A stretch of DNA of 64,000 bases from Paracoccus salipaludis (GTDB lineage Bacteria; Pseudomonadota; Alphaproteobacteria; Rhodobacterales; Rhodobacteraceae): the NCBI RefSeq assembly GCF_002287065.1, contig NZ_NSJZ01000001.1:1-64000 (forward strand), written 5' to 3'. The notes under the pieces were generated by a model, which saw nothing but the letters and a program-made list of their open reading frames with translations, did not search any database and was not told the origin of the DNA. Shown here in pieces: positions 52,974 to 61,848 of the stretch. The number at the start of each line of letters is the position of its first letter. Positions within the stretch are counted from its first letter, which is position 1. The position numbers and the translations under genes were made by a program.

Positions 52974-54221
52974 TCAGATCAGGAACTCGGACAGGACCGG
53001 GTCGCCCGTGATGTCGCGCCAGTCGAAGCCCCGTGCCGCCAGCCGTTCGGACAGCGCATAGAGGTTCGCGGGGCTGGTCGTCTCGATCCCGATCAGGACC
53101 GAGCCGAAGTTGCGCGCCGATTTCTTGAGATACTCGAATCGCGCGATGTCGTCCTCGGGACCGAGCAGGTTCAGGAACTCGCGAAGGGCGCCGGGCCGCT
53201 GCGCCAGCCGCAGGATGAAGTATTTCTTCAGCCCCGCCCAGCGCTGCGCCCGCTCGCGCACCTCGGGCAGCCGCTCGAAGTCGAAGTTGCCGCCCGAGCA
53301 GACGCAGACCACGCGCTTGCCCTCCAGCGCGCCCGCCGCGCCAAGGTCGCGCAGCGCGTCCACGGCCAGCGCGCCGGCCGGTTCCAGCACGATGCCTTCG
53401 ACGTTCAGCATCTCGATCATGGTGGCGCAGATGCGGTCCTCGGGCGCGATCACCACGTCCGAGGGCGAAAAGCGCGACAGTTGCGCAAAGGGCAGCTCGC
53501 CGATGCGCGCGACGGCGGCGCCGTCCACGAAGGTTTCGATCGCGGGCAGCGTGACCGGGTGGCCGGCCTGCAACGCCGCCTGCAGGCTGGCGCCGCCCGC
53601 AGGCTCGACAAAGGCAAGGCGCACCTGCGGGGCGGCGACAGAAAGAACGCCGCTGACCCCCGCCGCCAGGCCGCCGCCCCCGACCGGCAGCACGACAAGA
53701 TCGGGGGGACCCTCCATCTGGTCCAGGATCTCGGTGGCCACCGTGGCCTGCCCCTCGATCACATGGGCGTCGTCGAAGGGCGACAGGAAGATCGCGCCCT
53801 GAGCCTTGGTGAACTCCTGCGCGGCCCGCAGCGTCTGGTCGAAATAGTCGCCCGTCAGCACGATCTCGACCGCGCCGTCGCCGAAGGTGCGCGTCTTGTC
53901 GATCTTCTGCTTCGGCGTCGTCACCGGCATGAAGATCGTGCCGCGTGACCCGAAATGCCGGCAGGCGAAGGCCACCCCCTGCGCGTGGTTGCCGGCGCTG
54001 GCGCAGACGAAATGCGCCCCCGGTCCCGCGCCCGCCCGGCGCATCGCGTTGAACGCCCCCCGCAGCTTGTAGCTGCGCACCGGCGTCAGATCCTCGCGCT
54101 TCAGCCAGATCTCGGCGCCGTAGCGGGCCGAAAGGTGGTCGTTGCGCAGAAGGGGCGTCGGCTCGAACAGCCCGCGCAGCGCGGCCGCCGCATCAAGGAC
54201 GGGGGAAAGGGGGGTGCTCAT
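52974..54221 (-). CDS. ilvA: Threonine ammonia-lyase (threonine deaminase)
   Basis: A 415-residue PLP enzyme starting isoleucine synthesis by converting threonine to 2-oxobutanoate. The PLP lysine is Lys52 in PVRSYKLRGAFNAM. CASAGNHAQGVAF near 75 and the glycine loop VVLPVGGGGLAAGVSG near 176 are conserved. One ACT-like regulatory domain (about 335-415, YFILRLAQRPGALREFLNLL) replaces the two in E. coli IlvA, so it is the shorter type. Feedback by isoleucine is likely but not proven. The ATG follows a -10-like box by six bases. Confidence 0.94.
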   Translation of the reverse strand: MSTPLSPVLDAAAALRGLFEPTPLLRNDHLSARYGAEIWLKREDLTPVRSYKLRGAFNAMRRAGAGPGAHFVCASAGNHAQGVAFACRHFGSRGTIFMPVTTPKQKIDKTRTFGDGAVEIVLTGDYFDQTLRAAQEFTKAQGAIFLSPFDDAHVIEGQATVATEILDQMEGPPDLVVLPVGGGGLAAGVSGVLSVAAPQVRLAFVEPAGGASLQAALQAGHPVTLPAIETFVDGAAVARIGELPFAQLSRFSPSDVVIAPEDRICATMIEMLNVEGIVLEPAGALAVDALRDLGAAGALEGKRVVCVCSGGNFDFERLPEVRERAQRWAGLKKYFILRLAQRPGALREFLNLLGPEDDIARFEYLKKSARNFGSVLIGIETTSPANLYALSERLAARGFDWRDITGDPVLSEFLI

Positions 54222-54227
54222 GGCGCA

Positions 54228-54257
54228 GGGATAGGGCGTCATGCGCCGAAATGCCAG
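54228..54257 (-). promoter_or_regulatory. Predicted ilvA promoter, leaderless arrangement
   Basis: On the minus strand CTGGCA (54257-54252), 18 bases, TATCCC (54233-54228), then ATG at 54221 after six bases. No Shine-Dalgarno site. Confidence 0.3.
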
Positions 54258-54278
54258 CGGCTCTGCGCGCCAGCGCCC

Positions 54279-54305
54279 TTGTGAGAAGGCGGGAAAGGCC
54301 ATAAT
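54279..54305 (+). promoter_or_regulatory. Predicted argG promoter
   Basis: TTGTGA (54279-54284), 15 bases, CATAAT (54300-54305), 31 bases before the argG ATG. Spacing is short. Confidence 0.35.
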
Positions 54306-54336
54306 CGGCAGGCAAATCTGGATGAAGGGGGCCCCG

Positions 54337-55563
54337 ATGTCTGACGCGCCGAAGAAAGTCGTTCTCGCCTATTCCGGGGGGCTCGACACCTCGATCATCC
54401 TCAAGTGGTTGCAGACCGAATATGGCTGCGAGGTCATCACCTTCACCGCCGACCTCGGCCAGGGCGAGGAACTGGAGCCTGCGCGGGCCAAGGCCGAGCT
54501 GCTGGGCATCAAGCCCGAGAACATCCACATCGAGGATGTGCGCGAAGAGTTCGTACGCGACTACGTCTTCCCGATGTTCCGCGCCAACGCCGTCTACGAG
54601 GGGCAGTACCTGCTGGGCACCTCGATCGCCCGCCCGCTGATCGCCAAGCGGCTGGTCGAACTGGCGCAGCAGCACGGCGCGGATGCCGTGGCCCATGGCG
54701 CGACCGGCAAGGGCAACGACCAGGTGCGGTTCGAACTGTCGGCCTATGCGCTCGACCCCTCGATCAAGGTGATCGCGCCCTGGCGGATCTGGGACCTGAC
54801 CAGCCGCACCAAGCTGATCGAGTTCGCCGAGGCAAACCAGATCCCGATCGCCAAGGACAAGCGCGGCGAGGCGCCCTTCTCGGTCGACGCCAACCTGCTG
54901 CACACCTCGTCCGAAGGGAAGGCGCTGGAGAACCCGGCCGAGCAGGCCCCGGACTATGTCTACCAGCGCACGGTGAACCCCGAGGATGCGCCCGACCAGC
55001 CCGAATACATCGAGGTCACCTTCGAGAAGGGCGACGCGGTCGCCATCAACGGGCAGGCGATGTCGCCCGCGACGCTGCTGGCGGCGCTGAACGACTATGG
55101 CGGGCGGCACGGGATCGGACGGCTCGACTTCGTCGAGAACCGCTTTGTGGGCATGAAGTCGCGCGGAATCTACGAGACGCCCGGCGGCACGATCCTGCTG
55201 GAAGCGCACCGGGGGATCGAGCAGATCACGCTCGATTCGGGCTCGGGGCATCTCAAGGACAGCTTGATGCCCCGCTATGCGGAACTGATCTACAACGGCT
55301 TCTGGTTCAGCCCGGAACGCGAGATGCTGCAGGCGCTGATCGACAAGTCGCAGGAATACGTCTCTGGCACGGTGCGGCTGAAGCTGTACAAGGGCCTTGT
55401 GACTTGCGTCGGCCGCTGGTCGGACATGAGCCTTTATTCCGAGGCGCATGTGACCTTCGAGGAAGACGCGGGCGCCTATGACCAGAAGGACGCAGCCGGC
55501 TTCATCAAGCTGAACGCCCTGCGCCTGAAGCTGATCGGCAACCGCAACGCGCGGGTGAAGTAA
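54337..55563 (+). CDS. argG: Argininosuccinate synthase
   Basis: A 408-residue ATP-dependent enzyme joining citrulline and aspartate. The N-type ATP pyrophosphatase loop is [18 protein letters not shown] (residues 8-25). [16 protein letters not shown] near 95, [17 protein letters not shown] near 115, and [16 protein letters not shown] near 277 are diagnostic. GAAGGGGG precedes the ATG. Followed by element copy E and tRNA-Cys, so probably monocistronic. Confidence 0.97.
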   Translation: MSDAPKKVVLAYSGGLDTSIILKWLQTEYGCEVITFTADLGQGEELEPARAKAELLGIKPENIHIEDVREEFVRDYVFPMFRANAVYEGQYLLGTSIARPLIAKRLVELAQQHGADAVAHGATGKGNDQVRFELSAYALDPSIKVIAPWRIWDLTSRTKLIEFAEANQIPIAKDKRGEAPFSVDANLLHTSSEGKALENPAEQAPDYVYQRTVNPEDAPDQPEYIEVTFEKGDAVAINGQAMSPATLLAALNDYGGRHGIGRLDFVENRFVGMKSRGIYETPGGTILLEAHRGIEQITLDSGSGHLKDSLMPRYAELIYNGFWFSPEREMLQALIDKSQEYVSGTVRLKLYKGLVTCVGRWSDMSLYSEAHVTFEEDAGAYDQKDAAGFIKLNALRLKLIGNRNARVK

Positions 55564-55567
55564 GCAA

Positions 55568-55616
55568 GGGGGCGCTGCCCCCGCCGCCCCTGGCGGCTCC
55601 CCCGGGATACTTTCAT
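55568..55616 (+). repeat. Dispersed hairpin-tail element, copy E
   Basis: Two hairpins, GGGGGC-GCT-GCCCCC (55568-55582) and GCCGCC-CCT-GGCGGC (55583-55597), then CCCCCGGGATACTTTCAT. Same order of parts as copy A, with a shorter, diverged tail. It begins five bases after the argG stop. Confidence 0.6.
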
Positions 55617-55641
55617 CCGGCCCGAGGGGCTACGCAGCGAC

Positions 55642-55670
55642 TTGCAGGGCAGAACGCTTTGGCATATCTG
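55642..55670 (+). promoter_or_regulatory. Predicted tRNA-Cys promoter
   Basis: TTGCAG (55642-55647), 17 bases, TATCTG (55665-55670), ending 16 bases before the tRNA. The best-looking promoter in the window relative to its gene. Confidence 0.6.
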
Positions 55671-55686
55671 TCCTGCACCTCACCGA

Positions 55687-55760
55687 GGCGGGTTGGCGGA
55701 GAGGTTACGCAGCGGATTGCAAATCCGTGAAGACCGGTTCGATTCCGGTACCCGCCTCCA
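55687..55760 (+). tRNA. tRNA-Cys (anticodon GCA)
   Basis: Acceptor GGCGGGT (55687-55693) pairs with ACCCGCC (55750-55756), then discriminator T and an encoded CCA. The anticodon loop TTGCAAA gives GCA at 55719-55721. The T-arm is CCGGTTCGATTCCGG. Length 74 with CCA. Confidence 0.96.
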
Positions 55761-55883
55761 TGGTGAGACGCCCGCCTGAGCGGCGGTGTTTCCTTCCAAG
55801 ATTGCTGCACTGCCTTCAGGACGTCGGTTCCCATGATCCTTGAGGCGCGCTCGGAGGCCTCGCTTCCGTCACCGTGTTCATGA

Positions 55884-55919
55884 AAAAGGCCCGGACGCCT
55901 TATGCGCGCCGGGCCTTTT
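55884..55919. terminator. Bidirectional terminator between tRNA-Cys and the MltB-like gene
   Basis: 11-bp stem AAAAGGCCCGG/CCGGGCCTTTT with a 14-base loop, giving T-runs on both strands. It lies 18 bases after the MltB-like stop (minus) and 123 bases after the tRNA (plus). Confidence 0.75.
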
Positions 55920-55937
55920 CCGATTGAGCCTGGGCCC

Positions 55938-57203
55938 TTACCGGCCGCGCAGCTGTCCCAGGACGATCGAGGTCGCATAGCCGTCGGGGGGCACGCCGAT
56001 CGAGCGCTGGAAGGCCGAGATCGCCTCCATCGTGCCGGTGCCGATCTTGCCGTCGATCTCGTCGCGGTAGAAGCCGCGCGCGGTCAGCAGGCGCTGGATC
56101 TCGGACCGCTCGGCCTGAGTCAGCGGGCGGTCCGACCGGGGCCAGGGCGCCTGGATGCCGGGGCGGCCGGCGATGGCCTCGGCCAGGTAGCTGACGCCCA
56201 GCGCATAGCTGTCCGAGTTATTGTAGCGCAGGATCGAGCGGAAGTTGTCGAGGATCAGGAAGGCCGGTCCCCGCGCGCCCGCAGGCCGGATGATCGAGCC
56301 GGTGCCCGCCGGAAGGCCGCGGCCGTTGACCGCGCGCACGCCCATCGCCTCAAGCTGGCGCGTGCCGGTCCGGGTGCCCTTGCCCACGGCGCTGAAGCCT
56401 TCGGGCAGCGAAACCTCGGTCACCCAGGCCTGGCCGCGCACCCAGCCGTTCCGCGCCAGATAGGCCGCCGTCGAGGCCAGCGAATCGGTGGGGTCGTCCG
56501 ACCAGATGTCCCGCCGCCCGTCGCCGGTGAAGTCGACGGCGTAGGACAGGTAGGAGGTCGGCATGAACTGGGTGTGACCCATCGCGCCCGCCCATGAGCC
56601 CAGCATGTGTTCCGGGTCCGTGTCGCCGGCCTGCAGGATCTTCAGCGCCGCGACCAGCTGTTCCTGGAACATCTGCGAGCGGCGGCCGTCATAGGCCAAG
56701 GTCGCCAGCGAGGGGATGATCTGCATCCGGCCCCGGTTCGCGCCGAAGTTCGATTCCATTCCCCAGACGGCCAGCACGATCTCGCGCGGGACGCCGTAGG
56801 TGGCCTCGATCGCGGCGAGTGCCCGGCCGTGCTGGGCGAGCATCTGGCGGCCGGTGGACACCCGTTCGGGCGACACCGCGCTGTCGAGGTAAAGCCAGAC
56901 GGGGCGCGAGAATTCGGCCTGCTTGCGGTCGAGGCGGATCACTTCGGGGTTGTAGCGGGCGATCGCCATGGCGCGGTCGTAGGTGGCCGGGCTGATCCCC
57001 GAGGACACGGCGCGCGGGCGGAAGTTCCGTACCCACTGCTGGAAGCTCGCCTCGGTCGCCGGGTCGGCCGCCGGGATCGGGGCCGGCGTCCAGCTGCTGC
57101 CGCTGGAGACCGGGCCAAGGCCCGGGCGGCCCATCGGTGCGCAGGACGCCAGCGCTGCCATCACGGCGGCCGACAGCGCAAGGCGCATCATGCTGGATTT
57201 CAT
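55938..57203 (-). CDS. MltB-type lytic murein transglycosylase (lipoprotein) with peptidoglycan-binding domain
   Basis: A 421-residue outer-membrane lipoprotein: lipobox ALASC near residue 21. An SLT_2/MltB catalytic domain fills about 50-340, with catalytic Glu in WGMESNFGANRG near 147 and GAMGHTQFMPTSYLSYAVDFTGDG near 206. A PG_binding_1 domain (about 355-420, LTQAERSEIQRLLTARGFY) follows. It cleaves glycan strands to 1,6-anhydroMurNAc. ATG 57203 (GAGG eight bases before) is chosen; a GTG two codons upstream is possible. A striking inverted repeat overlaps its promoter. Confidence 0.92.
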   Translation of the reverse strand: MKSSMMRLALSAAVMAALASCAPMGRPGLGPVSSGSSWTPAPIPAADPATEASFQQWVRNFRPRAVSSGISPATYDRAMAIARYNPEVIRLDRKQAEFSRPVWLYLDSAVSPERVSTGRQMLAQHGRALAAIEATYGVPREIVLAVWGMESNFGANRGRMQIIPSLATLAYDGRRSQMFQEQLVAALKILQAGDTDPEHMLGSWAGAMGHTQFMPTSYLSYAVDFTGDGRRDIWSDDPTDSLASTAAYLARNGWVRGQAWVTEVSLPEGFSAVGKGTRTGTRQLEAMGVRAVNGRGLPAGTGSIIRPAGARGPAFLILDNFRSILRYNNSDSYALGVSYLAEAIAGRPGIQAPWPRSDRPLTQAERSEIQRLLTARGFYRDEIDGKIGTGTMEAISAFQRSIGVPPDGYATSIVLGQLRGR

Positions 57204-57232
57204 TCTCACTGCCTCGTCACGTTATCGTTCTT

Positions 57233-57272
57233 GTTGCACGGAATCTTAACCGTGCAACCGCGAGTCTGACAA
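57233..57272 (-). promoter_or_regulatory. Promoter of the MltB-like gene with palindromic operator candidate
   Basis: On the minus strand TTGTCA (57272-57267), 17 bases, TTAAGA (57249-57244). The perfect inverted repeat GTTGCACGG-8-CCGTGCAAC (57233-57258) surrounds the -10 box, so a dimeric regulator bound there would block RNA polymerase. Confidence 0.6.
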
Positions 57273-57287
57273 GGCGAAGGCTCGGCG

Positions 57288-57611
57288 TCAGCCGTGGTCC
57301 GGCTCGTCGAAGAACGGTTCGAACTGGGCCACGATGACGCTGTTCTCGTCCCGCGCGCGGTCCATCAGGGCACGTTCCTCGTCCGGAACCTCGTGCCCCT
57401 CGGCCAGACGTTCGTCCAGCGTGCCATAGGCCTGCACCTCGAGGGGCGCGAGATCGGCCTGCTTGAGGATCGCCACCGTTTCGCGCACCGCCTCGTCCTG
57501 GTCGCGGCCGGCGGCATAGCAGACCAGCGCCGCGCCCGTCGCGCCCTCGGGCAGGCCGTCGCCTTCCTTGCGGCCGACTTGGACCAGCAGCGTGTAGACC
57601 TGTTGCACCAT
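57288..57611 (-). CDS. Conserved small acidic protein, unknown function
   Basis: A 107-residue acidic soluble protein with alternating strand/helix pattern: VQQVYTLLVQVGRKEGDGLP, ALVCYAAGRDQDEAVRETVA, and LEVQAYGTLDERLAEG. No signal peptide, membrane segment or known motif. I recall similar Rhodobacteraceae proteins without an assigned role. It lies 67 bases after the DUF421-zinc gene and may be cotranscribed with it. A GGGGGCG site precedes the ATG. Confidence 0.72.
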   Translation of the reverse strand: MVQQVYTLLVQVGRKEGDGLPEGATGAALVCYAAGRDQDEAVRETVAILKQADLAPLEVQAYGTLDERLAEGHEVPDEERALMDRARDENSVIVAQFEPFFDEPDHG

Positions 57612-57678
57612 CGCCCCCTCGGATCGCCTGCCTTGCGGGATGGGGGATCGGGGCCCGTTTGGCAAGCGCTGGATGGGG

Positions 57679-58401
57679 TCAGGCGGCCGGCCTGATCACG
57701 GGGGGCGTCACGGCAGGGGTCCAGCCATCGGTCCGCCCGCAATCCGTGCAGCGTGTCACGGGCGTCACCAGTTCCGCCCGCCGCAACGAGCCGCAGTTGA
57801 CGCAGCAGGCCTGGGTATCGGGCGCCGCGTCCGACAGGGATGCCAAGGGCTCCACGTCCTGCGGCGGAACGATGGGCAGGCCGGGAACGGGGGTGTCGCG
57901 GTGGAAGACCGACAGCCCGCCGCCGGATTCGTGAAAGGCGAACTCGACTTGGCCCAGGTTCGATACGCCCTTGAGCCGCAAAAGCGACTTCAACTCTAGC
58001 GCGCTGATGTCGCGCAGGATCAGCCCCTGCCGGACGATGCGGCCATCGCGGACCACGGCCACGGTGCGGCCGTCGATCAGCCGCTTGGCGGTGTCGTAGC
58101 GCTCGATCAGGTTGTCGATGAACTTGTTCAGGCAGACGATGACCGTGATCACCAGCATCGCCTGCAGCATCGGCACGTCGGGGTAGAAGGTCGCATCCCC
58201 CACCGCCGATCCCAGCGCGATCACCAGAAGCAGGTCCACCATCGACAACTGCGTGACCGACCGCCCCCCGATCCAGCGGATCAGGCCCAGGGTGTAACCG
58301 TAGATGATGACGGTCCGGACCGCGATCTCGACATAAAACAGCAGCGGCGCCTCGCCCAGAAACATCCGTTTCAGTTCGAAGGGAATGATGGGGTCTTCCA
58401 T
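57679..58401 (-). CDS. DUF421 membrane protein with C-terminal zinc ribbon
   Basis: A 240-residue protein. Three helices (about 20-105, TVIIYGYTLGLIRWIGG, MVDLLLVIALGSAVGD, MLVITVIVCLNKFI) and a DUF421 cytoplasmic domain (AVVRDGRIVRQGLILRDISALEL) are followed by a proline-rich linker. A CxxC-type ribbon closes the protein: CVNCGS near 202 and CTDCGRTDGW near 220. The ribbon is not part of ordinary DUF421 proteins and suggests a metal-dependent partner or sensing role. Unknown function overall. Confidence 0.82.
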   Translation of the reverse strand: MEDPIIPFELKRMFLGEAPLLFYVEIAVRTVIIYGYTLGLIRWIGGRSVTQLSMVDLLLVIALGSAVGDATFYPDVPMLQAMLVITVIVCLNKFIDNLIERYDTAKRLIDGRTVAVVRDGRIVRQGLILRDISALELKSLLRLKGVSNLGQVEFAFHESGGGLSVFHRDTPVPGLPIVPPQDVEPLASLSDAAPDTQACCVNCGSLRRAELVTPVTRCTDCGRTDGWTPAVTPPVIRPAA

Positions 58402-58457
58402 GTGTCTTTCCGGCGGAACCGGGCGGCTCCACGCGCAGGCTGGGGGATGGCGAGGGT

Positions 58458-58991
58458 TTACGAGGCGGTCAGCCGATCGGAGAAAGCGGCGAAGATCCGG
58501 TCATAAACCTCGCGCTTGAAAGGGACGATCTTCGCGGCGATCTCGGCGGGCGTCATCCAGCGCCATTCGTCGAACTCGGGATGCTCGGTCGCGATATCGA
58601 CCTGATCGTCCCGGCCGTTGAAGCGCACCAGATACCACTTCTGGATCTGCCCGCCGTAGCGGCCGCGCCAGATCTTGCCCACCAGTTCCGGCGGCAGGTC
58701 ATAGCGCAGCCAGTCGGGGCTTTCGGCCAGGATCTCGCACAGATCGGCGGGAATGCCGGTTTCCTCGCGCAGCTCGCGCAGGGCGGCCGCGCGCGGGTCC
58801 TCGCCCTCGTCGATGCCGCCCTGGGGCATCTGCCAGGCGTCCGAGGGGTTGTCGATGCGGTGGCCGGCGAAGACCCGGCCCTCGGCATTGATCAGTACCA
58901 CGCCGGCGCAGGGGCGATAGGGCAGGCCGCCCGGCCCGGTCGCGGCATCGTCGGGACCCATGCCCGCGGGGACGTCGTTCGTCACTTGCAT
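58458..58991 (-). CDS. rppH: RNA pyrophosphohydrolase (Nudix)
   Basis: A 177-residue Nudix hydrolase that trims 5'-triphosphate RNA to start decay. The Nudix box [20 protein letters not shown] lies near 58-77. [17 protein letters not shown] near 25, WQMPQGG just before the box, and [11 protein letters not shown] near 114 identify the RppH/YgdP group. It starts eight bases after the ctpA stop, closing the gpmI-envC-ctpA-rppH operon. An ATG ten codons in (58961) is an alternative start. Confidence 0.93.
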   Translation of the reverse strand: MQVTNDVPAGMGPDDAATGPGGLPYRPCAGVVLINAEGRVFAGHRIDNPSDAWQMPQGGIDEGEDPRAAALRELREETGIPADLCEILAESPDWLRYDLPPELVGKIWRGRYGGQIQKWYLVRFNGRDDQVDIATEHPEFDEWRWMTPAEIAAKIVPFKREVYDRIFAAFSDRLTAS

Positions 58992-58999
58992 CGGCGCGC

Positions 59000-60514
59000 T
59001 CAGGGCTGGGCCGGACGGTTGGCAGGACGGGCCGTCGGGGCCGAGACATCCGTCGCGGGTGCGGCCTCGACGGCGGAAGGCGCCTCGGTCGCGGGGGCAG
59101 CGCCTTCGCGCGCGTCCTCGCTGGTCGCGTCCTCGCCGGTCACGGCAGGCTTGGCGGCCTCCGCCACCTCGCGGGCCGAGAAATCGACGGCGGCCAGCCC
59201 CTTGAGGATGTCCACGGCATAAGCCAGCTGGTAATCCTCCTCGCGCAGCTTGGCCGTGGCCTCGACCTGCTTGGCTTCCTCCTCGATCTGCCGCCGTTCC
59301 TCGTCCGAGATCGAATCGTTGTTCAGCGCGCCCCGCAGGTCGCTTTCCGAGGTCGAGAAGTTCGAGGCGCTGCGCGGCGCTTCCTCTTCCTCGTCGGCCG
59401 GGCGGGCAGGGGGCTGCTGGACGATGATGTCGGGGTTGATCCCCAGCGCCTGGATCGAGCGGCCCGAGGGCGTGTAATACAGCGCCGTCGTCAGCCGGAT
59501 CGCGCTGTCCGAGGTCACGGGCATCACCGTCTGCACGGATCCCTTGCCGAAGCTCTTGGTGCCCACGACGATGGCGCGGCGGTGGTCCTGCAGCGCGCCG
59601 GTCACGATCTCGGACGCCGAGGCCGAGCCCCCGTTGATCAGCACCACCATCGGCTTGCCCTGCGCCAGGTCGCCCGGCTCGGCGTTCCAGCGGCCGCTTT
59701 CCTCGGGCTGGCGGCCACGGGTGGACACGATCTCGCCCTTGTCGAGGAAGGCGTCGCTGACCAGCACCGCCTGGTCCAGAAGCCCGCCGGGGTTGTTGCG
59801 CAGGTCCAGCACGAAGCCCGTCACCTTCTCGATGCCGCCCGCTTCCCCGACCGCCTTTTCCAGCTCGGACTTCAGCGTGTCATAGGTCTCGTCGTTGAAG
59901 GTGGCGACCCGCAGCACCACCGCATGGCCTTCGACGCGGGTGCGAACAACCGTCAGCCGGATCGTTTCGCGCGTCATCTTGACGTCGAAGGGCTCGCTTT
60001 CCCCTTCGCGCAGGATGGTGACGGTGACTTCGGACCCGATCGGGCCGCGCATCTTTTCCACCGACTCGTCCAGCGTCAGGCCCATCAGCGATTCGCCGTT
60101 CACATGGGTGATGAAGTCGCCGGGCTTGATCCCCGCATTGGCGGCGGGCGTGCCGTCCATGGGCGAGATCACCTTGACCAGCCCGTCCTCCTGCCCGACC
60201 TCGATCCCGAGGCCGCCGAAGCTGCCACGGGTCTGGGTCTGCATGTCCTCGTAGTCGTTGGCCGACAGGAACGAGGAGTGGGGGTCCAGCGAGGTCAGCA
60301 TCCCGTTGATCGCCGCCTCGATCAGGGTCTTGGAATCGACCTGCTCGACATAATCCTGCTGCACGCGCTCGAAGACGTTGCCGAACAGGTCGAGCTGTTC
60401 ATAGACCGAGGCATTGCGGCCGGATTCCTGCGCAACAAGGGGCCCGGCCAGCTGGGTCGTGACCAGGATGCCGGCCAGCGTGCCGCCGATGCCCGCCATG
60501 AGATAATTCTTCAT
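59000..60514 (-). CDS. ctpA: Carboxy-terminal processing protease (S41)
   Basis: A 504-residue periplasmic serine protease. An N-terminal signal/anchor helix (1-29) is followed by a PDZ domain (about 97-180, [19 protein letters not shown]). The S41 domain has [11 protein letters not shown] near 237, catalytic Ser in [15 protein letters not shown] (about 294-308) and Lys324 in [11 protein letters not shown]. The last 130 residues are acidic and Ala/Glu/Thr-rich, longer than usual. Translationally coupled to envC (4-base overlap). Confidence 0.94.
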   Translation of the reverse strand: MKNYLMAGIGGTLAGILVTTQLAGPLVAQESGRNASVYEQLDLFGNVFERVQQDYVEQVDSKTLIEAAINGMLTSLDPHSSFLSANDYEDMQTQTRGSFGGLGIEVGQEDGLVKVISPMDGTPAANAGIKPGDFITHVNGESLMGLTLDESVEKMRGPIGSEVTVTILREGESEPFDVKMTRETIRLTVVRTRVEGHAVVLRVATFNDETYDTLKSELEKAVGEAGGIEKVTGFVLDLRNNPGGLLDQAVLVSDAFLDKGEIVSTRGRQPEESGRWNAEPGDLAQGKPMVVLINGGSASASEIVTGALQDHRRAIVVGTKSFGKGSVQTVMPVTSDSAIRLTTALYYTPSGRSIQALGINPDIIVQQPPARPADEEEEAPRSASNFSTSESDLRGALNNDSISDEERRQIEEEAKQVEATAKLREEDYQLAYAVDILKGLAAVDFSAREVAEAAKPAVTGEDATSEDAREGAAPATEAPSAVEAAPATDVSAPTARPANRPAQP

Positions 60515-61848
60515 TCCGTCGTCCTGACCTGCTCAGGGGCATCCTCGCCCGCCGTATCGCCGTTGTCGCGGGCGGCATCGTTGCCGGTCGCGGGGGTAAT
60601 GACCGGATTCATCACGAACCACTCGGCCGGGTCCAGTGTTTCCTTGCCGTGGCGCAGCTCGAGATAGAGCGGCTGCATCGCGGGGGGCGTGTTGCCGACG
60701 GCCGCGGCTTCCACGAAGGTCGCCCCGAATTCCGCGGCCGAGCCCTCGTGGCCGCCCATCAGCCCCATCGGTTCGCCCGCAAGCAGCACGTCGCCGGTTT
60801 CTCCGAAGACCTGAGATAGGCCCGCGACGATCAGAAGGTAGCCGCGCGCCGGTTCCACGATCATCACGTTGCCGTAATCCAGCAGCGGGCCGCGATAACG
60901 GATCGTGGCGGGCCAGGGCGCGGTGACCAGCGCGGCGGGCGCGGTGCCGATGGTCAGGCCGGGGCGGTGGATGCCCTTGGCGTCGGGCTCGTCATAGCCG
61001 CGCAGCACGGCACCGACCGCCGGCAGGGCCAGGCTGCCCTGCGCCGCCTCGAAGTCGGCCATCGGGGCGCCGATGTCCTGTTCCATCGCGGCGATCCCGG
61101 CGGCGAAGCTGTCCAGCGTGTCGGCCGAGGCCACAAGCGCCGTCAGCTCCTCCGGGTCCTCGCCGAAGCGCACCGGCATGGAGGAGCGGTCGGTGACGGC
61201 CGAGGCCAGCAGCCGCCGCGCTTCCTGCACCTGGGCCAGGCCCTGCGCCAGCGTGTCGGCGGCGGATTGCTCGATGCCGCGCACGATGGCGATCTCGTCG
61301 AGCCCCGTCCTGAGCCGGTCGGCCTCGGCCTGCAGGGCAGGGGTGACGGCCGACAGGATCATGCCCGACTGGGCGGTGCTGGTGGCCCCGGCGGGGTGCA
61401 ACAGCATCAGCGTCTCGGGCGACTGCTGCATCGCCGTCATCACGCCGATGATCCGGGACAGGTGGTCGCGCTGTTCCTCGAACTCGGCGCGCACCTGGGC
61501 CTCGCGCAGGGCGGCGCGGCGCAGGCTGTCGCGCAGCGCGGCCTGCCCCTGCTCATAGGCGCGGATCACCTCGGACAGCGCGATCACCTGATCGTCGGCG
61601 GTCAGCGCCACGTCCAGGCGGGCCATGGCCTCGCGCAGGCTTTCGGCGGCGGCGGCGGCTTCGCGTGCGGTGGCCTCGGCCGGGGTTTCGCCCACGGCCG
61701 CGCCGGGGGCCGCAGGATCGCCCGCGGCCGTGGTGACGGCCCCGCGCCCGCCTTCCGAAACCACCGTCTGCGCCAGGCCCGCATCTGCGGCCAGCAGCGC
61801 GGCAAGGGCCACGGCGGCGGTGCGCCAAAGGGCGGGGGCGCGCGTCAT
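60511..61848 (-). CDS. envC: EnvC-like murein hydrolase activator
   Basis: A 445-residue exported protein: signal peptide (1-26), long coiled coil (about 58-240), and a degenerate LytM/M23 domain (about 300-420, RPGLTIGTAPAALVTAPWPA then YGNVMIVEPARGYLLIVAGL, ending LYLELRHGKETLDPAEWF). The zinc-binding HxxxD and HxH residues are absent, as in E. coli EnvC, which activates amidases AmiA/B at the septum. It lies between gpmI and ctpA, both overlapping by four bases, as in other proteobacteria. Confidence 0.9.
   Translation of the reverse strand: MTRAPALWRTAAVALAALLAADAGLAQTVVSEGGRGAVTTAAGDPAAPGAAVGETPAEATAREAAAAAESLREAMARLDVALTADDQVIALSEVIRAYEQGQAALRDSLRRAALREAQVRAEFEEQRDHLSRIIGVMTAMQQSPETLMLLHPAGATSTAQSGMILSAVTPALQAEADRLRTGLDEIAIVRGIEQSAADTLAQGLAQVQEARRLLASAVTDRSSMPVRFGEDPEELTALVASADTLDSFAAGIAAMEQDIGAPMADFEAAQGSLALPAVGAVLRGYDEPDAKGIHRPGLTIGTAPAALVTAPWPATIRYRGPLLDYGNVMIVEPARGYLLIVAGLSQVFGETGDVLLAGEPMGLMGGHEGSAAEFGATFVEAAAVGNTPPAMQPLYLELRHGKETLDPAEWFVMNPVITPATGNDAARDNGDTAGEDAPEQVRTTE

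Noticed and set aside
52624..53061. 145-codon plus-strand frame starting in the gap before ilvA
   Set aside because: It runs antisense into the ilvA C-terminus, has no ribosome site and an improbable composition.
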